NCBI GenBank assembly: GCA_963989245.1 | Contig: OZ022339.1 | Span: 27,536,048 to 27,600,047 of the forward strand | Direction: 5' to 3' | Origin: Nansenia antarctica | Lineage: Eukaryota > Chordata > Actinopteri > Argentiniformes > Microstomatidae | Length of the DNA stretch: 64,000 bases | Shown: in pieces, positions 41,734 to 53,904 of the stretch | Layout of the letters: each line of letters opens with the position of its first letter | How positions within the stretch are numbered: position 1 is the first letter of the stretch | Position numbers and translations under genes: made by a program | Notes under the pieces: model-generated | Told to the model about the DNA's origin: nothing | The model's database searches: none | The model's input: the letters and a program-made list of their open reading frames with translations, nothing else

Positions 41734-41890
41734 AGGGGAGGCTAGCGGAGGTAGAAATCGGAGGACGGGCTCATTGTACTGCACGAAATGGAATGAGGGA
41801 ACGGCATCAAACACGTGTTTCACACCGTTCCTTATTCCATGCATTTACAATGAGCCCGTCCTCTGATTTCTACCTCTACTAGCCTCCCCT
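41734..41890. mobile_element. MITE of the AGGGGAGGCTGG family, copy A
   Basis: Inverted ends AGGGGAGGCT with GTAGAAATCGGAGGACGGGC subterminal blocks. Seven relatives lie within 16 kb. Confidence 0.85.
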
Positions 41891-42102
41891 GCTAAGCGGC
41901 AGGATTAGCCACATCGACCAGTAGTATACAGGGTAGATACAGGACGTTGGGTACAGTAGATAAGCCTTACAGTATGAGGCCAACACCAACACCAGGAATG
42001 ACAGGAAGGCAGTCTGCATTAAGGCACATGACGTCACAGTGATGGTATGATTGTCTATGTCCACGCTGTCCATGTCCAGTGTCTGCTACGTCCAGGGTCC
42101 TT

Positions 42103-42260
42103 CTCTGGCTGGAGGAGGCGGACATCGGAGGACGGGCTCGTGGTAACGTGTGGAACGGAACGGGTGTTTAATACCTTATACCTTATAGACTCCTTATTCC
42201 GTTCCATGCATTACACAATGAGCCCCGTCTCCGATTTCTACCCCCACCAGCCTCCCCTGC
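42103..42260. mobile_element. MITE of the AGGGGAGGCTGG family, copy B
   Basis: Left end truncated or diverged; right end GCCTCCCCTGC intact; interior GGAGGACGGGCTCG shared. Confidence 0.8.
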
Positions 42261-42502
42261 TCTAAAGATTCTTGAGGTTCAAACGAAGGGATGGAGAGAG
42301 GAGGAGTGGAGCTGAAGAAGTAGACCCCCCCCCCCCTTTACCCCAACTGAGTCCTTGCCTCACTGTCCACTAATCTTGGGTGTGTGGGTGGCGGTGGGGT
42401 GGAAAGGGATAGTTTACCCAAATGACAAAATCAAGTTTTTCCTTTGAGGGTGGGGGTGGGGGGGGTTGGGTTTTGGGGTGAAAGGTCACTTCTGGAGCAT
42501 TT

Positions 42503-45500
42503 TCAGTCGTACTTGGGGTCAGCCGACCTGTAGGGGGGGGCAGAGGAGCTGGGTACACGGGCCCGCAGGTCCACGGGCAGGGTGGCGGGCCCGGCGCTGT
42601 CGTTGTTGACCAGGGCGCCGTACGAGAAGGACCCGCCGTAGTCGGGCTGCACCACCTGACCTCGGTCATGGATGGTGGGGACTCCTAGGAGAAGAAGAGA
42701 GTCAAACCCCACTGTTCTAACAAAGGGTGCATTCGTAAATACGCTCTGGAAATCTGCTCTGAGCGCTCAGGGTGTTTTGGTTTCAACTGAAATCAGTTAA
42801 TTTCCGAATGGGTCAGAGGGCACCCCGGGTGCGCTCCGGCGCTCTCGGAGTGCATTTACGAATGCACCCAAAGACTATCACAAAACACAAACACAGGTTA
42901 AAAAAAAAACACTGGGTGTTTGAAGCTGTGCGTAAAATGCATTACTTTCAAGTCCTTTATTCATTTAAAACAGAGGAAGTATAAAGGAAGTATAAAAAGT
43001 TATCAAATGTACAAATGTAAGAAGTACTTTGACGCCTTCAGAAGAAAGACATCAGTAGACTCAGACACAGTGCAGGGTGCAGGGTGCTGTCTCTACCAAC
43101 CTTGCACCATGTCCATGGTGACGTAGGGCTCGAAGGCCTTGCCTCTCTTCCTGTTCTTGGTGATGAGAAACACGCCCAGGAAACAGAACGCACATCTACG
43201 GAGATGGGACGACACTTTACACTTCACCTCAGTGTGACGATAACAGAGGTTCTAGAACACTCACCATACTGATGATGATAACAGAAAGTTCTAGAACACT
43301 CACCATACTGATGATGATAACAGAAAGTTCTAGAACACTCACCATAACATACTGATGACGATAACAGAAGGTTCTAGACCACTCACCATAACATATACTG
43401 ATGACGATAACAGAGGTTCTAGAACACTCACCATACTGATGATGATAACAGAAGGTTCTAGATCACTCACCATACTGATGATGATAACAGAAGGTTCTAG
43501 AACACTCACCATAACATACTGATGACGATAACAGAAGGTTCTAGACCACTCACCATAACATATACTGATGATGATAACAGAAGGTTCTAGACCACTCACC
43601 ATAACATATACTGATGATGATAACAGAAGGTTCTAGACCACTCACCATTGATGATGATAACAGAAGGTTCTAGACCACTCACCATAACATATACTGATGA
43701 TGATAACAGAAGGTTCTAGACCACTCACCATAACATATACTGATGATGATAACAGAAGGTTCTAGACCACTCACCATTGATGATGATAACAGAAGGTTCT
43801 AGAACACTCACCATAACATACTGATGACGATAACAGAAGGTTCTAGAACACTCACCATAACATATACTGATGATGATAACAGAAGGTTCTAGACCACTCA
43901 CCATACTGATGATGATAACAGAAGGTTCTAGACCACTCACCATAACATACTGATGATGATAACAGAAGGTTCTAGACCACTCACCATTGATGATGATAAC
44001 AGAAGGTTCTAGACCACTCACCATAACATATACTGATGATGATAACAGAAGGTTCTAGATCACTCACCATTGATGATGATAACAGAAGGTTCTAGACCAC
44101 TCACCATAACATATACTGATGATGATAACAGAAGGTTCTAGATCACTCACCATTGATGATGATAACAGAAGGTTCTAGACCACTCACCATAACATACTGA
44201 TGACGATAACAGAAGGTTCTAGAACACTCACCCCAGCAGGAACAGGCAGATATGGAGGACGTGGTCATGGTTGAACTCCAGGTAGAATATGGCTCCTGCA
44301 CACAACAGGAAGTGAAAAAAAACGTTTGTATTGTTTTTATCTGTTTTTACTGACAGGCAGACAGACAGGCGGGCGGGCAGGCAGGCAGGCAGAAAGGCAG
44401 ACAGACAGAAAGGCAGACAGACAGACAGGCAGACAGGCAGGCAGGCAGACAGACAGAAAGGCAGGCAGTCAGACAGACAGACAGGCAGGCAGACAGACAG
44501 ACAGACAGGCAGACAGACAGGCAGACAGACAGACAGGCAGACAGGCAGACAGGCAGACAGCCTCACCTGCAGTGATGGCGAAGCAGGTGGAGAGGATGTA
44601 GTTGCCACAGGCGATCAGGGAGGAGTCATACACATGAGTGGCCTGGGAGAGAAACCTGCAACGCATCAGGAGTCAGCTGACAACAATATACAAACTCTAT
44701 CTATCTATCTATAGTATCCATCCATCTATCTGTCTATAGTATCTATCCATCTATCCATCTATAGTATCTATCCATCTATCTATAGTATCTATCCATCTAT
44801 CCATCTATAGTATCTATCCATCTATCTATAGTATCTATCCATCTCCCTATCTATCCATCTACCTACAGTATCTATAGTATCTATCCATCTATCTATCTAT
44901 ATATAGTATCTATCCATGTATCCATATAGTATCTATCGATCTATCTATCTATAGTATCTATCGATCTATCTATCTATAGTATCTATAGCATCTATCCATC
45001 TATCTATCTATAGTATCTATCCATCTATCTATCTATAGTATCTATCTATCTATCTATAGCATCTATCCATCTATCTATTTATAGTATCTACCCATCTATC
45101 TATCTATAGCATCTATCCATCTATCTATCTATAGTATCTATCCATCCATCTATCTATCTATAGTATCTATCCATCTATCTATCTATGTATAGCATCTATC
45201 TATCTATAGTAACTATCCATCTATCTATCTATAGTATCTATCCATCTCTCTATCTATAGTATCTATTCATCTATCTATCCACAGATTCAGCCAATCAAAA
45301 GCATTCTAAGCACAGACACTCACGTAGCCTGGAACACGATGCTGGCGACCATGGAGACCAACATGACGTAGAAGATGGGGTCGCCCAGCTGCATGTTGCC
45401 CTGGATACTGAGGACCAGCATGCCTGCTACCGCCTTCACTGTGATGACTGTCACTGAGCCTGGGAACACGGGGGAGGGGGTGATTGATGCTGGTTACTAA

Positions 45501-47936
45501 CAGATCTACCTCTCACTGTGGAGCATCTGGTCTGATAGAGTGTCTGTCATCTTCTCTTCTCCTCTCCTCTCCTCTCCTCTCCTCTCCTCTCCTCTCCTTT
45601 CCTTCCCTCCCGCCTCCTCCCCTCCTCTCCTCTGATCACAGGCCTCTCCGTACTCTGATCTAATCAGAGGAAAGCAGTGGAGACGGCGGGGGGGGGGGGG
45701 GGGGGGGGCAGCATGAGGACAGGCCAGGGGAGGCTGGTGGAGGTAGAAATCGGAGGATGGACGTTGACACACGTTGTGTGTTTGTTAAAATTCCTCATTC
45801 CGTCCCATGCATGACAATGAGTCAGTCCTCCGATTTCTGCCTCCACCAGCCTCCCTTGGGGATTTGGCGTTGAGGGAGGGGTTGAGGGAGGGGTTGAGGG
45901 TGGTGTTGAGGGAGGTGTTGAGGGAGGGGTTGAGGGAGGTGTTGAGGGAGGGGTTGAGGGAGGTGTTGAGGGAGGGGTTGAGGGAGGTGTTGAGGGTTGA
46001 GGGAGAGGTTGAGGGAGGTGTTGAGGGAGGGAGGTGTTGAGGGAGGGGTTGAGGGAGGTGTTGAGGGAGGTGTTGAGGGTTGAGGGAGGGGTTGAGGGAG
46101 AGGTTAAGGGAGGTGTTGAGGGTTGAGGGAGGTGTTGAGGGAGAGGTTGAGGGAGGTGTTGAGGGTTGAGGGAGGGGTTGAGGGAGGGGTTGAGCAGTGT
46201 TTCCTCCAGGAATTTTTACATTAGTGGCGGAGAGCCCCAATTTCTTTCCGCGTGCACGCGCATGAAACGCGCACGCGCGCTCAAAACAACGACCTAATTT
46301 CAACCAAAACTAGAGGGAGGATGGCAAAAAAAATAATAAAAAAATATAGAATATAAATGTGATACCGGTTTCCATCCATCAGCTCTGAAGGTTTACGTTA
46401 CTCACGGATCCAATGTCCTTCTAAACGAGCAGTCTTGGCTCCGTCTCAAACACAACAGGAAAAGTATGTCCAACTTGGCGAAAGTTTCCGAGTATTTCCA
46501 ACTTGGACAGTTTTTCAACTACAGTAGATGTGATGGCTATCATGTCTATCAAAATTATAAAATTAGCCATCGTCCTGGCATGATTGGGTGTTGGTTTCAA
46601 CGCACCTGTTGTTTGTCCTTCCTCCGTTTGCAACAAGAAACTCTGGACCTTTTCATGAATTAAAGTGGTCTTAAAATCCAAAGTCCAAATAAAAGTAACA
46701 AACGAAAGTAATATATGTTGGTGTACATACCACAGCGCACAGTAGCTGCTGCTTGTTCTCCCGCTGTAGTTGTAGCTGGTGGTGGTGGTACCCCGCCATA
46801 AACGTTCATGCCGTTTCGGATCGCTCATAGCCACTGCTAGCTTCAGCAATGTTTGAAGTGTCTGGGACATCTTTTTTCTTGAAAAATCCATCCATCTGTC
46901 GCTGTTTTCGTTTAATTTTTCGAAGTTATTTAACGTGATATCTTATTTGTGCACCTAGCTAGCTAGATCAGCTTTTTGTATCTTTTAGATGGTACTACCG
47001 GTGACTTTTAGCCCGTTATTTGCGAGGAGAAAACACAGGCGCCCGAGCATTTCGGCAGGTAAGACTGCTGAGCAGGGATGGTTGAGTCTGCACGGTTCTC
47101 ATGCCGGTTCACATTTAGACCAATCAGAAGTAGCTTGTGTCAACTGAATGTTTAATGTCATTAATCTGATTTTGGATCAGCGGTTAGAGAGAGATGGGCG
47201 TGGATTTAGGTGCACTTTTAGTCAACATCCATTATAGCGCTGATCTAGGATCAGATATATTTTAATCAGCTAAAATGTTTTTTTTTAGTGGACTGAATCA
47301 ATTAGTGGCGGAGGAAATTCATTTGTGGCGGCCCCTCACCAATAAATGCATATAGAGGAAACACTGGGTTGAGGGAGGGGTGGAGGGAGGTGTTGAGGGA
47401 GGGAGGTGTTGAGGGAGGTGTTGAGGGTTGAGGGAGGGGTTGAGGGAGAGGTTGAGGGAGGGGTGGAGGGAGGTGTTTGAGGGAGGGGTGGAGGGAGGTG
47501 TTTGAGGGAGGTGTTGAGGGAGGTGTTGAGGGAGGGGTTGAGGGAGGTGTTGAGGGAGGCGTTGCCCTGTGGGCGGTTTGTGAAGGTTGGTATAATAGTG
47601 AATGAACACAACATCCCTTATGCGTGAAGTGTTGAGGGAACGCATTTGCAGCTGACAAATATTGAGCACCAGGTCTACGCAATAACATTAGAATGGCCAA
47701 ACAACTGGAAGGGGTAATGGTGAGGCACCTAGCCCTGAGTTACTCCAGGGAGACTCTCCCTGTAATCTCTCATTGTCGGTCGCTGTGGATAAAAGCGTCG
47801 GCTAAATGGTTCAAATATTAATGTCTGAGCGTACCGAGGATGGCGACCAGCAGCAGAATGATAACCAGGTAGTTAGCGCGGCGTTGGTGGTAGAAGTAGA
47901 GCAGCAGGCAGAACATGATGATCTCCACCAGCTGTC

Positions 47937-47976
<40 letters not shown>

Positions 47977-48745
47977 GATGAGATGCTACAGCAGTGACAT
48001 AATTACATAACGTATAATAAGGACATAAAAGGCCAATTATCTCCATGGCAACAATGTAGGCCCAGAACATGGACTGACCAACGTGGTCACCAATGTGGTT
48101 GTCAGCTCAAACAATAACCTGGCAGACATGAATAATAACATTATGAAACATCAATAAGCTGAATAAAACAGTAATAATAACATGCCCAACTTGAATAAGA
48201 CACTGGTTCTAATCCATGAACAACGTTAACCTTTTCACACCTTTAACCTGGACAATCATGGACATGGACATGGACATGGACAACCCCCCCCCACCTCCCC
48301 CCACCCCCATATGACACTGTGGCAGGGTGGAGAAGCTCTTTTAGCAACAGACTACTCCAACCACGCTGCACTAAGGAGCACTACAGGAGATCTTTTCTGC
48401 CTGCCCCAATAAGACTGTACAACTTCTCCAGCTGGCTCAATCGGGGTGATCAGAGTCAGGCTGGGGATGTTCAATCTTACTGGACTGTTGTTACTGCATA
48501 TAATGTTTCAGATGTCTATTTTATCCTATTATTCTATTGTCATCAGTAGATCCCTCCCTCTCACCAGGTACAGCAGCACAGGCCAGCCAATCACGTGTCT
48601 GATGACGTTCCCGGCGTTCAGCTGCTCGTGGGAGTTGGGTCCGAACGTGACGAAGAGGTAGGTCCCGCCCACCGTCAGGACACACCCCAGGAACAGCAAC
48701 ACGTAGCGTTCTGGTGACACACACACAGACACAGACACAGACACA

Positions 48746-48793
<48 letters not shown>

Positions 48794-50217
48794 GATGTCA
48801 CCGTTAACATTTACATCACATTTACATTTTTGACATTGACACCTTTATCCAAAGCGACTTACAACAACTACATTTGTCTACAGTAAGTGAATCATCTGTC
48901 CATCAGTCATCATAAGAGGGGAAAACAACAAAAATGTATCATTCCCCCAATGTGGAAGGGGAGGCTAAAGGAGGTAGAACATCAGGGGAGGCTGGCGGAG
49001 GTAGAAATCGGAGGATGGGGTTGCTGTCATGCATGGAACGGAATGGGGAATGGTATCAAACACACACATTTCCCAAATACAATATCCTGTATAGACAGAG
49101 AATGTGTGCGGTGGGTCAAGTGGTGTATTTGCATAGTGATAGGATAATGTACATACTATTTACATACATGGGTTACATACTATTTACATAGAAGGGAATG
49201 TCAGTATCACGTGTTATACAGTACAGGACCTTGGTAGATAACACCTACGTGTTCAACTTACTTAGGAAGTCCTTCGGCTTCCACTTCTCACGGAGGAAAA
49301 TGAAACCTAAAATCGAACTTGCTGGAAAAACAAAAATATTATGATGACAGATTAGACACATGATCAGTTTACTCAGAATATGTGTGTATTGCATTTCTAA
49401 ACTTCAGTCTGTTTAAATATTAGATTTCTGCCTCAGACCAACAACTCCTACATCCACCAACGAGAAGACATCCCCTGGACAGCCAAGTACCAGTTCCCCA
49501 GACACAGATTAACACTGGATTTGATACAATGTTCAACAGTAAATCTCCATTAAAGATGCATGTTAGTCCAGGATGGGGTTTACAGGGTTCCTACAAGTTT
49601 CAACAAGTGAAATTTAAGACCTTTTTAGACCTTTTTTTAGACCTCTTTGATATAATTTTAGACCTATTCGCGACACCATATGATAGATTTTTGTCATCCT
49701 CAAGGTGATGAAATTAGGGATTTCACTGCCATACAGACAAAAAAGGAAGCGAATTGGCATTTTTTTGGTTCCAGTTTGATTAGATGTGATTAGATTGATT
49801 AGATTCCACGTAAATAGATGTGGTCGGACTGATTTCCTTGCAGGATCTACTTTTTAAGACCTAGCACCTCATTTTTAGACCGAATAACTGAAATTTGGGG
49901 CCTTTTTAGGCCTTATAAATTAGAATGCTGGATTTGAGACTTTAAGGTTTTTTAAGACCAGCGCGGGAACCCTGGGTTTAATCTGTGTGGGGGGTGACCC
50001 AGCCTGGGCGATGTGTCGGTACCTATGACAGACACGGCGTTGAGCGGCGCCAGCAGCGCCAGGGGGGCGAAGGCGTAGGAGGTGAAGTTGGCGCCCTCCC
50101 CCAGGACCGTCAGGACCAGCCCGACCCACCACGTCTTGGTCCAGTAGAACGCCCGGGGGTCCTTCGCCCCCGCCAGAGACAGGTGGCTGTACTTCTGTAG
50201 AAGCGACAGAAACAGTT

Positions 50218-50258
<41 letters not shown>

Positions 50259-50400
50259 TACTGTCTGTGTGAGGCTGGGCAGGTGTGTGTGTGTGTGTGT
50301 GTGTGTGTCTGTGTGTGTGTGTGTGTGTCTGTGTGTGTGTGTGTGTGAGTGTGTCTGTGTGTGTGAGTGTGTGTAATTACTGTCTGTGTGAGTCTGGGCT

Positions 50401-50452
<52 letters not shown>

Positions 50453-51123
50453 TAGAAGCGACACAAATAGGCAGGAAATATTACAGTTGTTAACATTTAC
50501 ATTTACATTTTTGGCATTTAGCAGACGCCTTATTCCAAAGCGACTTTACAATCAATACATTTGACTAAGCAAGTGAATCATCAATCCACCAGTCGTAGCA
50601 GGAAGAGTAATCTAGCTTAGGCCAGGGGCCAATGGCAGTCTCAGTGATAGAGTTGTTGATATAAATCTGTGCAGTTTTTACATTTATTATTTTTTTATTT
50701 TTTTATTATCAGTGCACTGTATATCTGATCTTGTCAACTGTAAAGTGTATCGGGACGCTGTGAAAATGTACTATAAATAAAGCCTGATTTTACTGGGCTT
50801 TTGGGAGCAGAAAGCAGTGTGTGTTTAGTGAATGTCTCTGATCCCGCACCATTACCCATCAGGTAGGGACACGCCTTGCTAGGGTCAACACAGGGAACAG
50901 AGGATGCGGGTTTCACAGGGAGCTGAGCTGACGTACCTGGATGCATAGCGAGATGCTGACCAGCACATTACCAAATATGGCCAGCAGGGTCCCGATGAGG
51001 TTCTCCTGCAACCCAAACACACACACAAGAGAAAACACATACCTTAGTGACAAGATCGATTGTATTTGCTTTGGTTGTATTTGATAGGCTTTGAGTGTGT
51101 GTATGTACGTGTGTGTGTATGTA

Positions 51124-51192
<69 letters not shown>

Positions 51193-51649
51193 GTGTGTGT
51201 GTGTGTGTGCGCGCGTGCGTGTGCGTGCGTGTGTGTGTGTGTGGTAGATGAGCAGGTTTGTCTGAACAGTCATAGGTGATTACAGTCAGTACCCACCCAT
51301 GGGAGGAGTCCTAAAGACATCCATTTACTGTATTGACTATACGGGTGTTAAATACCATGTCAGATACACACTGAACAGAAAACCAATAAATGTTGATACC
51401 ATACAGAAACTATAATAATGTCCATCACCATTTGTAAAAACAAACAAACAAACAACGAAGTCAAATGTTGGACACCTAGCTCCAAGATAAAGAGGCACAA
51501 TAATATGTCAAATGTGTCATGTCTTTGCAGCCCCCCGGTGTGTGTGTCTCCACAGGGCAGGACAGTCACGACATGTTGTCATCCTGCCGCAGCGTTCGTC
51601 TCACCGTGTAGGAGCTGCCATCGAACCGGGTGAATTCCACTCCTGCCAT
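42503..51649 (-). CDS. nipal3: NIPA-like domain-containing protein 3, putative Mg2+ transporter, 11 coding exons
   Basis: Coding exons on the minus strand: 51649-51605, 51005-50937, 50194-50023, 49321-49262, 48710-48565, 47931-47835, 45459-45324, 44655-44567, 44295-44232, 43195-43101, 42684-42503. All junctions are GT-AG and phases match, giving 384 residues with the stop at 42505-42503. Start ATG (MAGVEFTRF) is the first in exon 1. Diagnostic blocks: ENLIGTLLAIFGNVLVSI, then KDPRAFYWTKTWWVGL, then FAPLALLAPLNAVSVI, then FLREKWKPKDFL and TFGPNSHEQLN, then YDSSLIACGNYILST. NIPA proteins are multi-pass (about nine) membrane proteins of the drug/metabolite-transporter fold that move Mg2+; a cytosolic tail ends SADPKYD. 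I see no frameshift or lost splice site. It is the only intact host gene here. Introns carry MITEs, a hAT and large tandem arrays. Confidence 0.93.
42726..42868. mobile_element. MITE (GGTGCATTCGTAAAT family) in nipal3 intron 10
   Basis: Inverted ends GGTGCATTCGTAAAT and 5-bp duplications CAAAG (42721-42725, 42869-42873). Related to 26425-26566. Confidence 0.85.
43230..44231 (-). repeat. Minisatellite in nipal3 intron 9 made from the exon-9 splice donor
   Basis: More than 20 units of about 37-49 bp. Read on the gene strand each contains GGTGAGTG(G/T)TCTAGA(A/C)C followed by TTCTGTTATCATCATCA. The unit begins with the very donor that ends exon 9 (GG|GTGAGTGTTCTAGAACC at 44233-44216), so the array reiterates a 5' splice site. 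Confidence 0.93.
44350..44562. repeat. (CAGA)n/(CAGG)n microsatellite in nipal3 intron 8
   Basis: GGCAGACAGACAG-type tetranucleotide array ending 5 bp short of the exon 8 donor (44567-44566). Long Arg/Asp/Gln frames through it are artefacts. Confidence 0.95.
44697..45287. repeat. (CTAT)n microsatellite with AGTATCTATCCATC higher-order units, nipal3 intron 7
   Basis: Tetranucleotide array of nearly 600 bp arranged in longer periods marked by ATAGTATCTATCC. Confidence 0.95.
45543..45708. repeat. (CTCTC)n and poly-G tracts, nipal3 intron 6
   Basis: TCTCC repeats at 45543-45600 and about 21 G at 45687-45708. Confidence 0.9.
45726..45857. mobile_element. MITE of the AGGGGAGGCTGG family, copy C, nipal3 intron 6
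   Basis: Both inverted ends present; the GTTGAGGG minisatellite starts directly beyond its right end. Confidence 0.85.
45858..46194. repeat. GTTGAGGGAGG minisatellite, left block
   Basis: Units of about 12 bp, GTTGAGGGAGG(T/G), in nipal3 intron 6. It continues at 47367-47565 beyond a hAT insertion. Confidence 0.95.
46195..47366. mobile_element. hAT-type non-autonomous element (CAGTGTTTCC family), uninterrupted copy
   Basis: Inverted ends CAGTGTTTCCTC at left and GAGGAAACACTG at right, with GGTTGAG of the surrounding minisatellite on both sides. It is the reference copy that shows 4203-9276 to be a split relative. A minus-strand open stretch (46891-46421, MDFSRKKMSQTLQ...) may be a leftover of a transposase 5' exon but shows no domain I recognise. 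Confidence 0.88.
47367..47565. repeat. GTTGAGGGAGG minisatellite, right block
   Basis: Continuation of 45858-46194. Confidence 0.93.
47700..47815 (+). mobile_element. SINE 3' part
   Basis: AAGGGGTAATGGTGAGGCAC...GGTCGCTGTGGATAAAAGCG, TCGGCTAAATG, the common fish tRNA-SINE tail. Confidence 0.6.
47937..47977. repeat. (ACA)n microsatellite abutting the nipal3 exon 6 acceptor
   Basis: About 13 CAA units; on the gene strand a TTG array ends a few bases from the AG at 47933-47932, in place of a usual pyrimidine tract. Confidence 0.9.
48716..48791. repeat. (CA)n microsatellite, nipal3 intron 4
   Basis: CA/ACAG alternation starting a few bases upstream of the exon 5 acceptor. Confidence 0.95.
48806..49068. 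mobile_element. Interspersed repeat plus half MITE (AGGGGAGGCTGG family, copy D)
   Basis: 48806-48910 matches the CCAAAGCGACTTACA family; 48957-49068 has the left half of the MITE, with its end duplicated, and no right end. Confidence 0.65.
50220..50452. repeat. (TG)n microsatellites, duplicated block, nipal3 intron 2
   Basis: TG runs separated by a duplicated TAATTACTGTCTGTGTGAG block; the flanking CTTCTGTAGAAGCGACA, which includes the exon 3 acceptor, is also repeated at 50448. Confidence 0.95.
50487..50640. repeat. Interspersed repeat (GGCATTTAGCAGACGCC family)
   Basis: Closely matches 24527-24660. In nipal3 intron 2. Confidence 0.7.
51093..51245. repeat. (TG)n microsatellite, nipal3 intron 1
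   Basis: TG with GTATG and GCGCG interruptions. Confidence 0.95.
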
Positions 51650-52187
51650 TCCGGTAAGGAAGCAAACAGCTAACGGTCAACAGCAAGTGCACGTCCGGAT
51701 TCCCGGCACATCATGTGTTCCTTAAAATACAGCTTATGTTTACGGAAGAGTATCACCGGGTTGTTTTCCCGTTAGTGTCTACAGGGTAAGGGGAACGCCA
51801 TTTTTACATCCTTGTTATTTCCGGATTCTACCTGTTGCAGGTCTTTTACGCGTGACGCAGTGACGCACAGTGGTTACGCATCACGCAGTATGAGATAATT
51901 GGTGACGTTCCAAGAAATGGACAACACACTGCAACGTAAGATCTATAAAGTGCATGCCCAATCATTTTGACAGACCGAAATATCGACTCCTTACAATTTT
52001 TTGCAAACTGTGCATTATTCTACACATTGCCACCACTGTTTCACTGTACTAGTTATGTCTCAAACATTCACGAAGGTAATTCTCCCTATTTCCACAAACC
52101 CCCCATGCAGTTAACAAATAATGTACGTATTAATGTCAATAGTTCAACCCCCCCAAAACGTGGATTTTATGCAATAAATAATGCTGT
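51650..52187 (-). promoter_or_regulatory. nipal3 5' flank, presumed promoter region
   Basis: About 250 bp upstream of the ATG has moderate CpG content, Ets-like CCGGAT boxes, and TGACGCA/TGACGTT motifs on either strand near 51855-51910. No TATA box is obvious. The transcription start is not visible. Confidence 0.35.
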
Positions 52188-52212
52188 TCCCCCCCCCCCC
52201 CCCCCCCCCCCC
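52188..52212. repeat. poly-C tract
   Basis: About 25 C. Confidence 0.95.
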
Positions 52213-52419
52213 ATCCAGATCCGTTTCAGCAGGCAGGGTGTAAGAAGCAGGTGCACCCTGCAGTATCTCATCAACCCAACAGGCGGCGACAGCGAGACAT
52301 TCTTACGCCAGAATGGATTCTTACACCAGTGACAAATTAATCCATAACTTTCCATAACTGGAAAGTGACAATCCATAACTCATTATATCAATAATAAATA
52401 CCCATAGACACATTAGGCC

Positions 52420-52561
52420 TCCCTGGCTGGTGGAGACAGATAGAGGACGTGCTCGTTGTAATCAATGTATGGAGCGGAATTAAGAATGGCATCAATTGAT
52501 ACTCCGTTCCGTGCGTTACAATGTGCCCGTCCTCTGATATCCGCCTCCGCCAGCCTCCCCT
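52420..52561. mobile_element. MITE of the AGGGGAGGCTGG family, copy E
   Basis: Left end CCTGGCTGGTGGAG diverged, right end GCCAGCCTCCCCTGG intact. Confidence 0.75.
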
Positions 52562-53197
52562 GGTAGGCGGGTTCGGGTTCGGGTTCTATGTCTTTGGCAG
52601 TCATAGCCATCATTTTGGGATCGGTCTATGCTTTGTATTTTCCCATGTCTAAAATTAAACTAGGCGTCAACCTGGTCCATCCCTCGATCTACCCAAAGGA
52701 GCAACATAATAGTTAATGTGACAGCATCAATCATATCTTGACTAGAGAGGCATGCCACGCATGCTTTCCGCCGGTGTCATGCGCTCCCCGGGGCGTTTTG
52801 GATCGGCCCACTGCGTCAGTCCGCTGTGTTCATACGCAGGCCCTGGTGTTGTACAGTCCTGTGATTATAGTCAATTGATTGTGTTTTTGTATGGTTGAAG
52901 TAGGAGGACAATAAACGGTTTATCTTGTGTAACGCATTTTAAAGACCAAAGGGAACACGTGCACGCCTCTCATGTACTATATGGCCATGAGTCACTGTGA
53001 CATAATTAGCAGCTGTCACAAGAAAAACGGAAGAAAGGATGGGCTAAAATAACTAAAAGACAAAGAATAAAGCGACCTTCGTGAAAGCAAGGCTGCTGTC
53101 CGCAGTTTCGGCCCCCTCAGGTCCGCTGGCAGGCTGGTCCAGACAGAGACTGGGGGTGAAAGCTGCCCCGCCATGTCTCTTGGTCTTGGGCTTATTA
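52562..53197. other. Gene-free stretch
   Basis: GGTTCG repeats near 52568, otherwise unassigned DNA. No gene seen. Confidence 0.4.
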
Positions 53198-53384
53198 GAT
53201 AGTGAAATAGTTATTAAATAGTTAACTCGTTATTAAATAGTGAAATAGTTATTACATAGTGAAATAGTTATTAAATAGTTAACTCGTTATTAAATAGTGA
53301 AATAGTTATTAAATAGTTAACTCGTTATTACATAGTGAAATAGTTATTAAATAGTTAAATCGTGATTAAATAGTTAAAAGGCCA
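53198..53384. repeat. About 39-bp minisatellite
   Basis: Unit made of TAGTGAAATAGTTATTAAA and TAGTTAACTCGTTATTA. Confidence 0.9.
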
Positions 53385-53480
53385 GAGCATCTGAGGGATA
53401 CTGTGTGTGCTTTGAGTTGCATTTCATGTACGAAAGGCGCTATATAAATACAGCTTTACTTACTTACTTAGGCTACATAC
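53385..53480 (+). mobile_element. LINE 3' tail
   Basis: TTTGAGTTGCATTTCATGTA...GGCGCTATATAAATACAG, CTTTACTTACTTACTTA. Confidence 0.6.
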
Positions 53481-53904
53481 CTTTCTGGTAGACCAGACAG
53501 GAGAGTGTCACAATAATCAAGCATTCTAGTCATAAAAAACATGGATTACTCTCTCTGTCTCAGAGCTGAGGGAGAAACGGCCTGTATTTGCTGAGTTATT
53601 CAGGAAAAAAACCGACCGTTGTCAGCCAACACATCCATCACTAGACATGACATGGTGTGACCAGTAGAGGGAGTAGAGAGCTACACTGACCAGGCCTCTG
53701 TTTGATAGGACGTGCCGTTTTGACGAGTGGAATATGTATCAATGGAAAATAACTGTCACAAATTCTTATTCAATCTGCAAACGAGAGAGATGGTGAAGCA
53801 TAATATGTATGTGTAATGTATGAGTTGTGACACTTTTCAGGCAAATGGGCTCTCATGGCAACAGCTACTATTTAACTTGTTAGTCTGGGCAAAGGCCTCA
53901 TACC
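53481..53904. other. Gene-free stretch
   Basis: No recognisable family or coding pattern. Confidence 0.4.

Noticed and set aside
44326..44714. Asp/Arg/Gln-repeat and Cys/Leu/Pro-repeat frames
   Set aside because: Translation of a CAGA tetranucleotide array in an intron.
45785..47700. Pro/Ser/Leu-rich frames and Gly/Val/Leu frames near 46 and 47.5 kb
   Set aside because: Translation of the GTTGAGGGAGG minisatellite on either strand.
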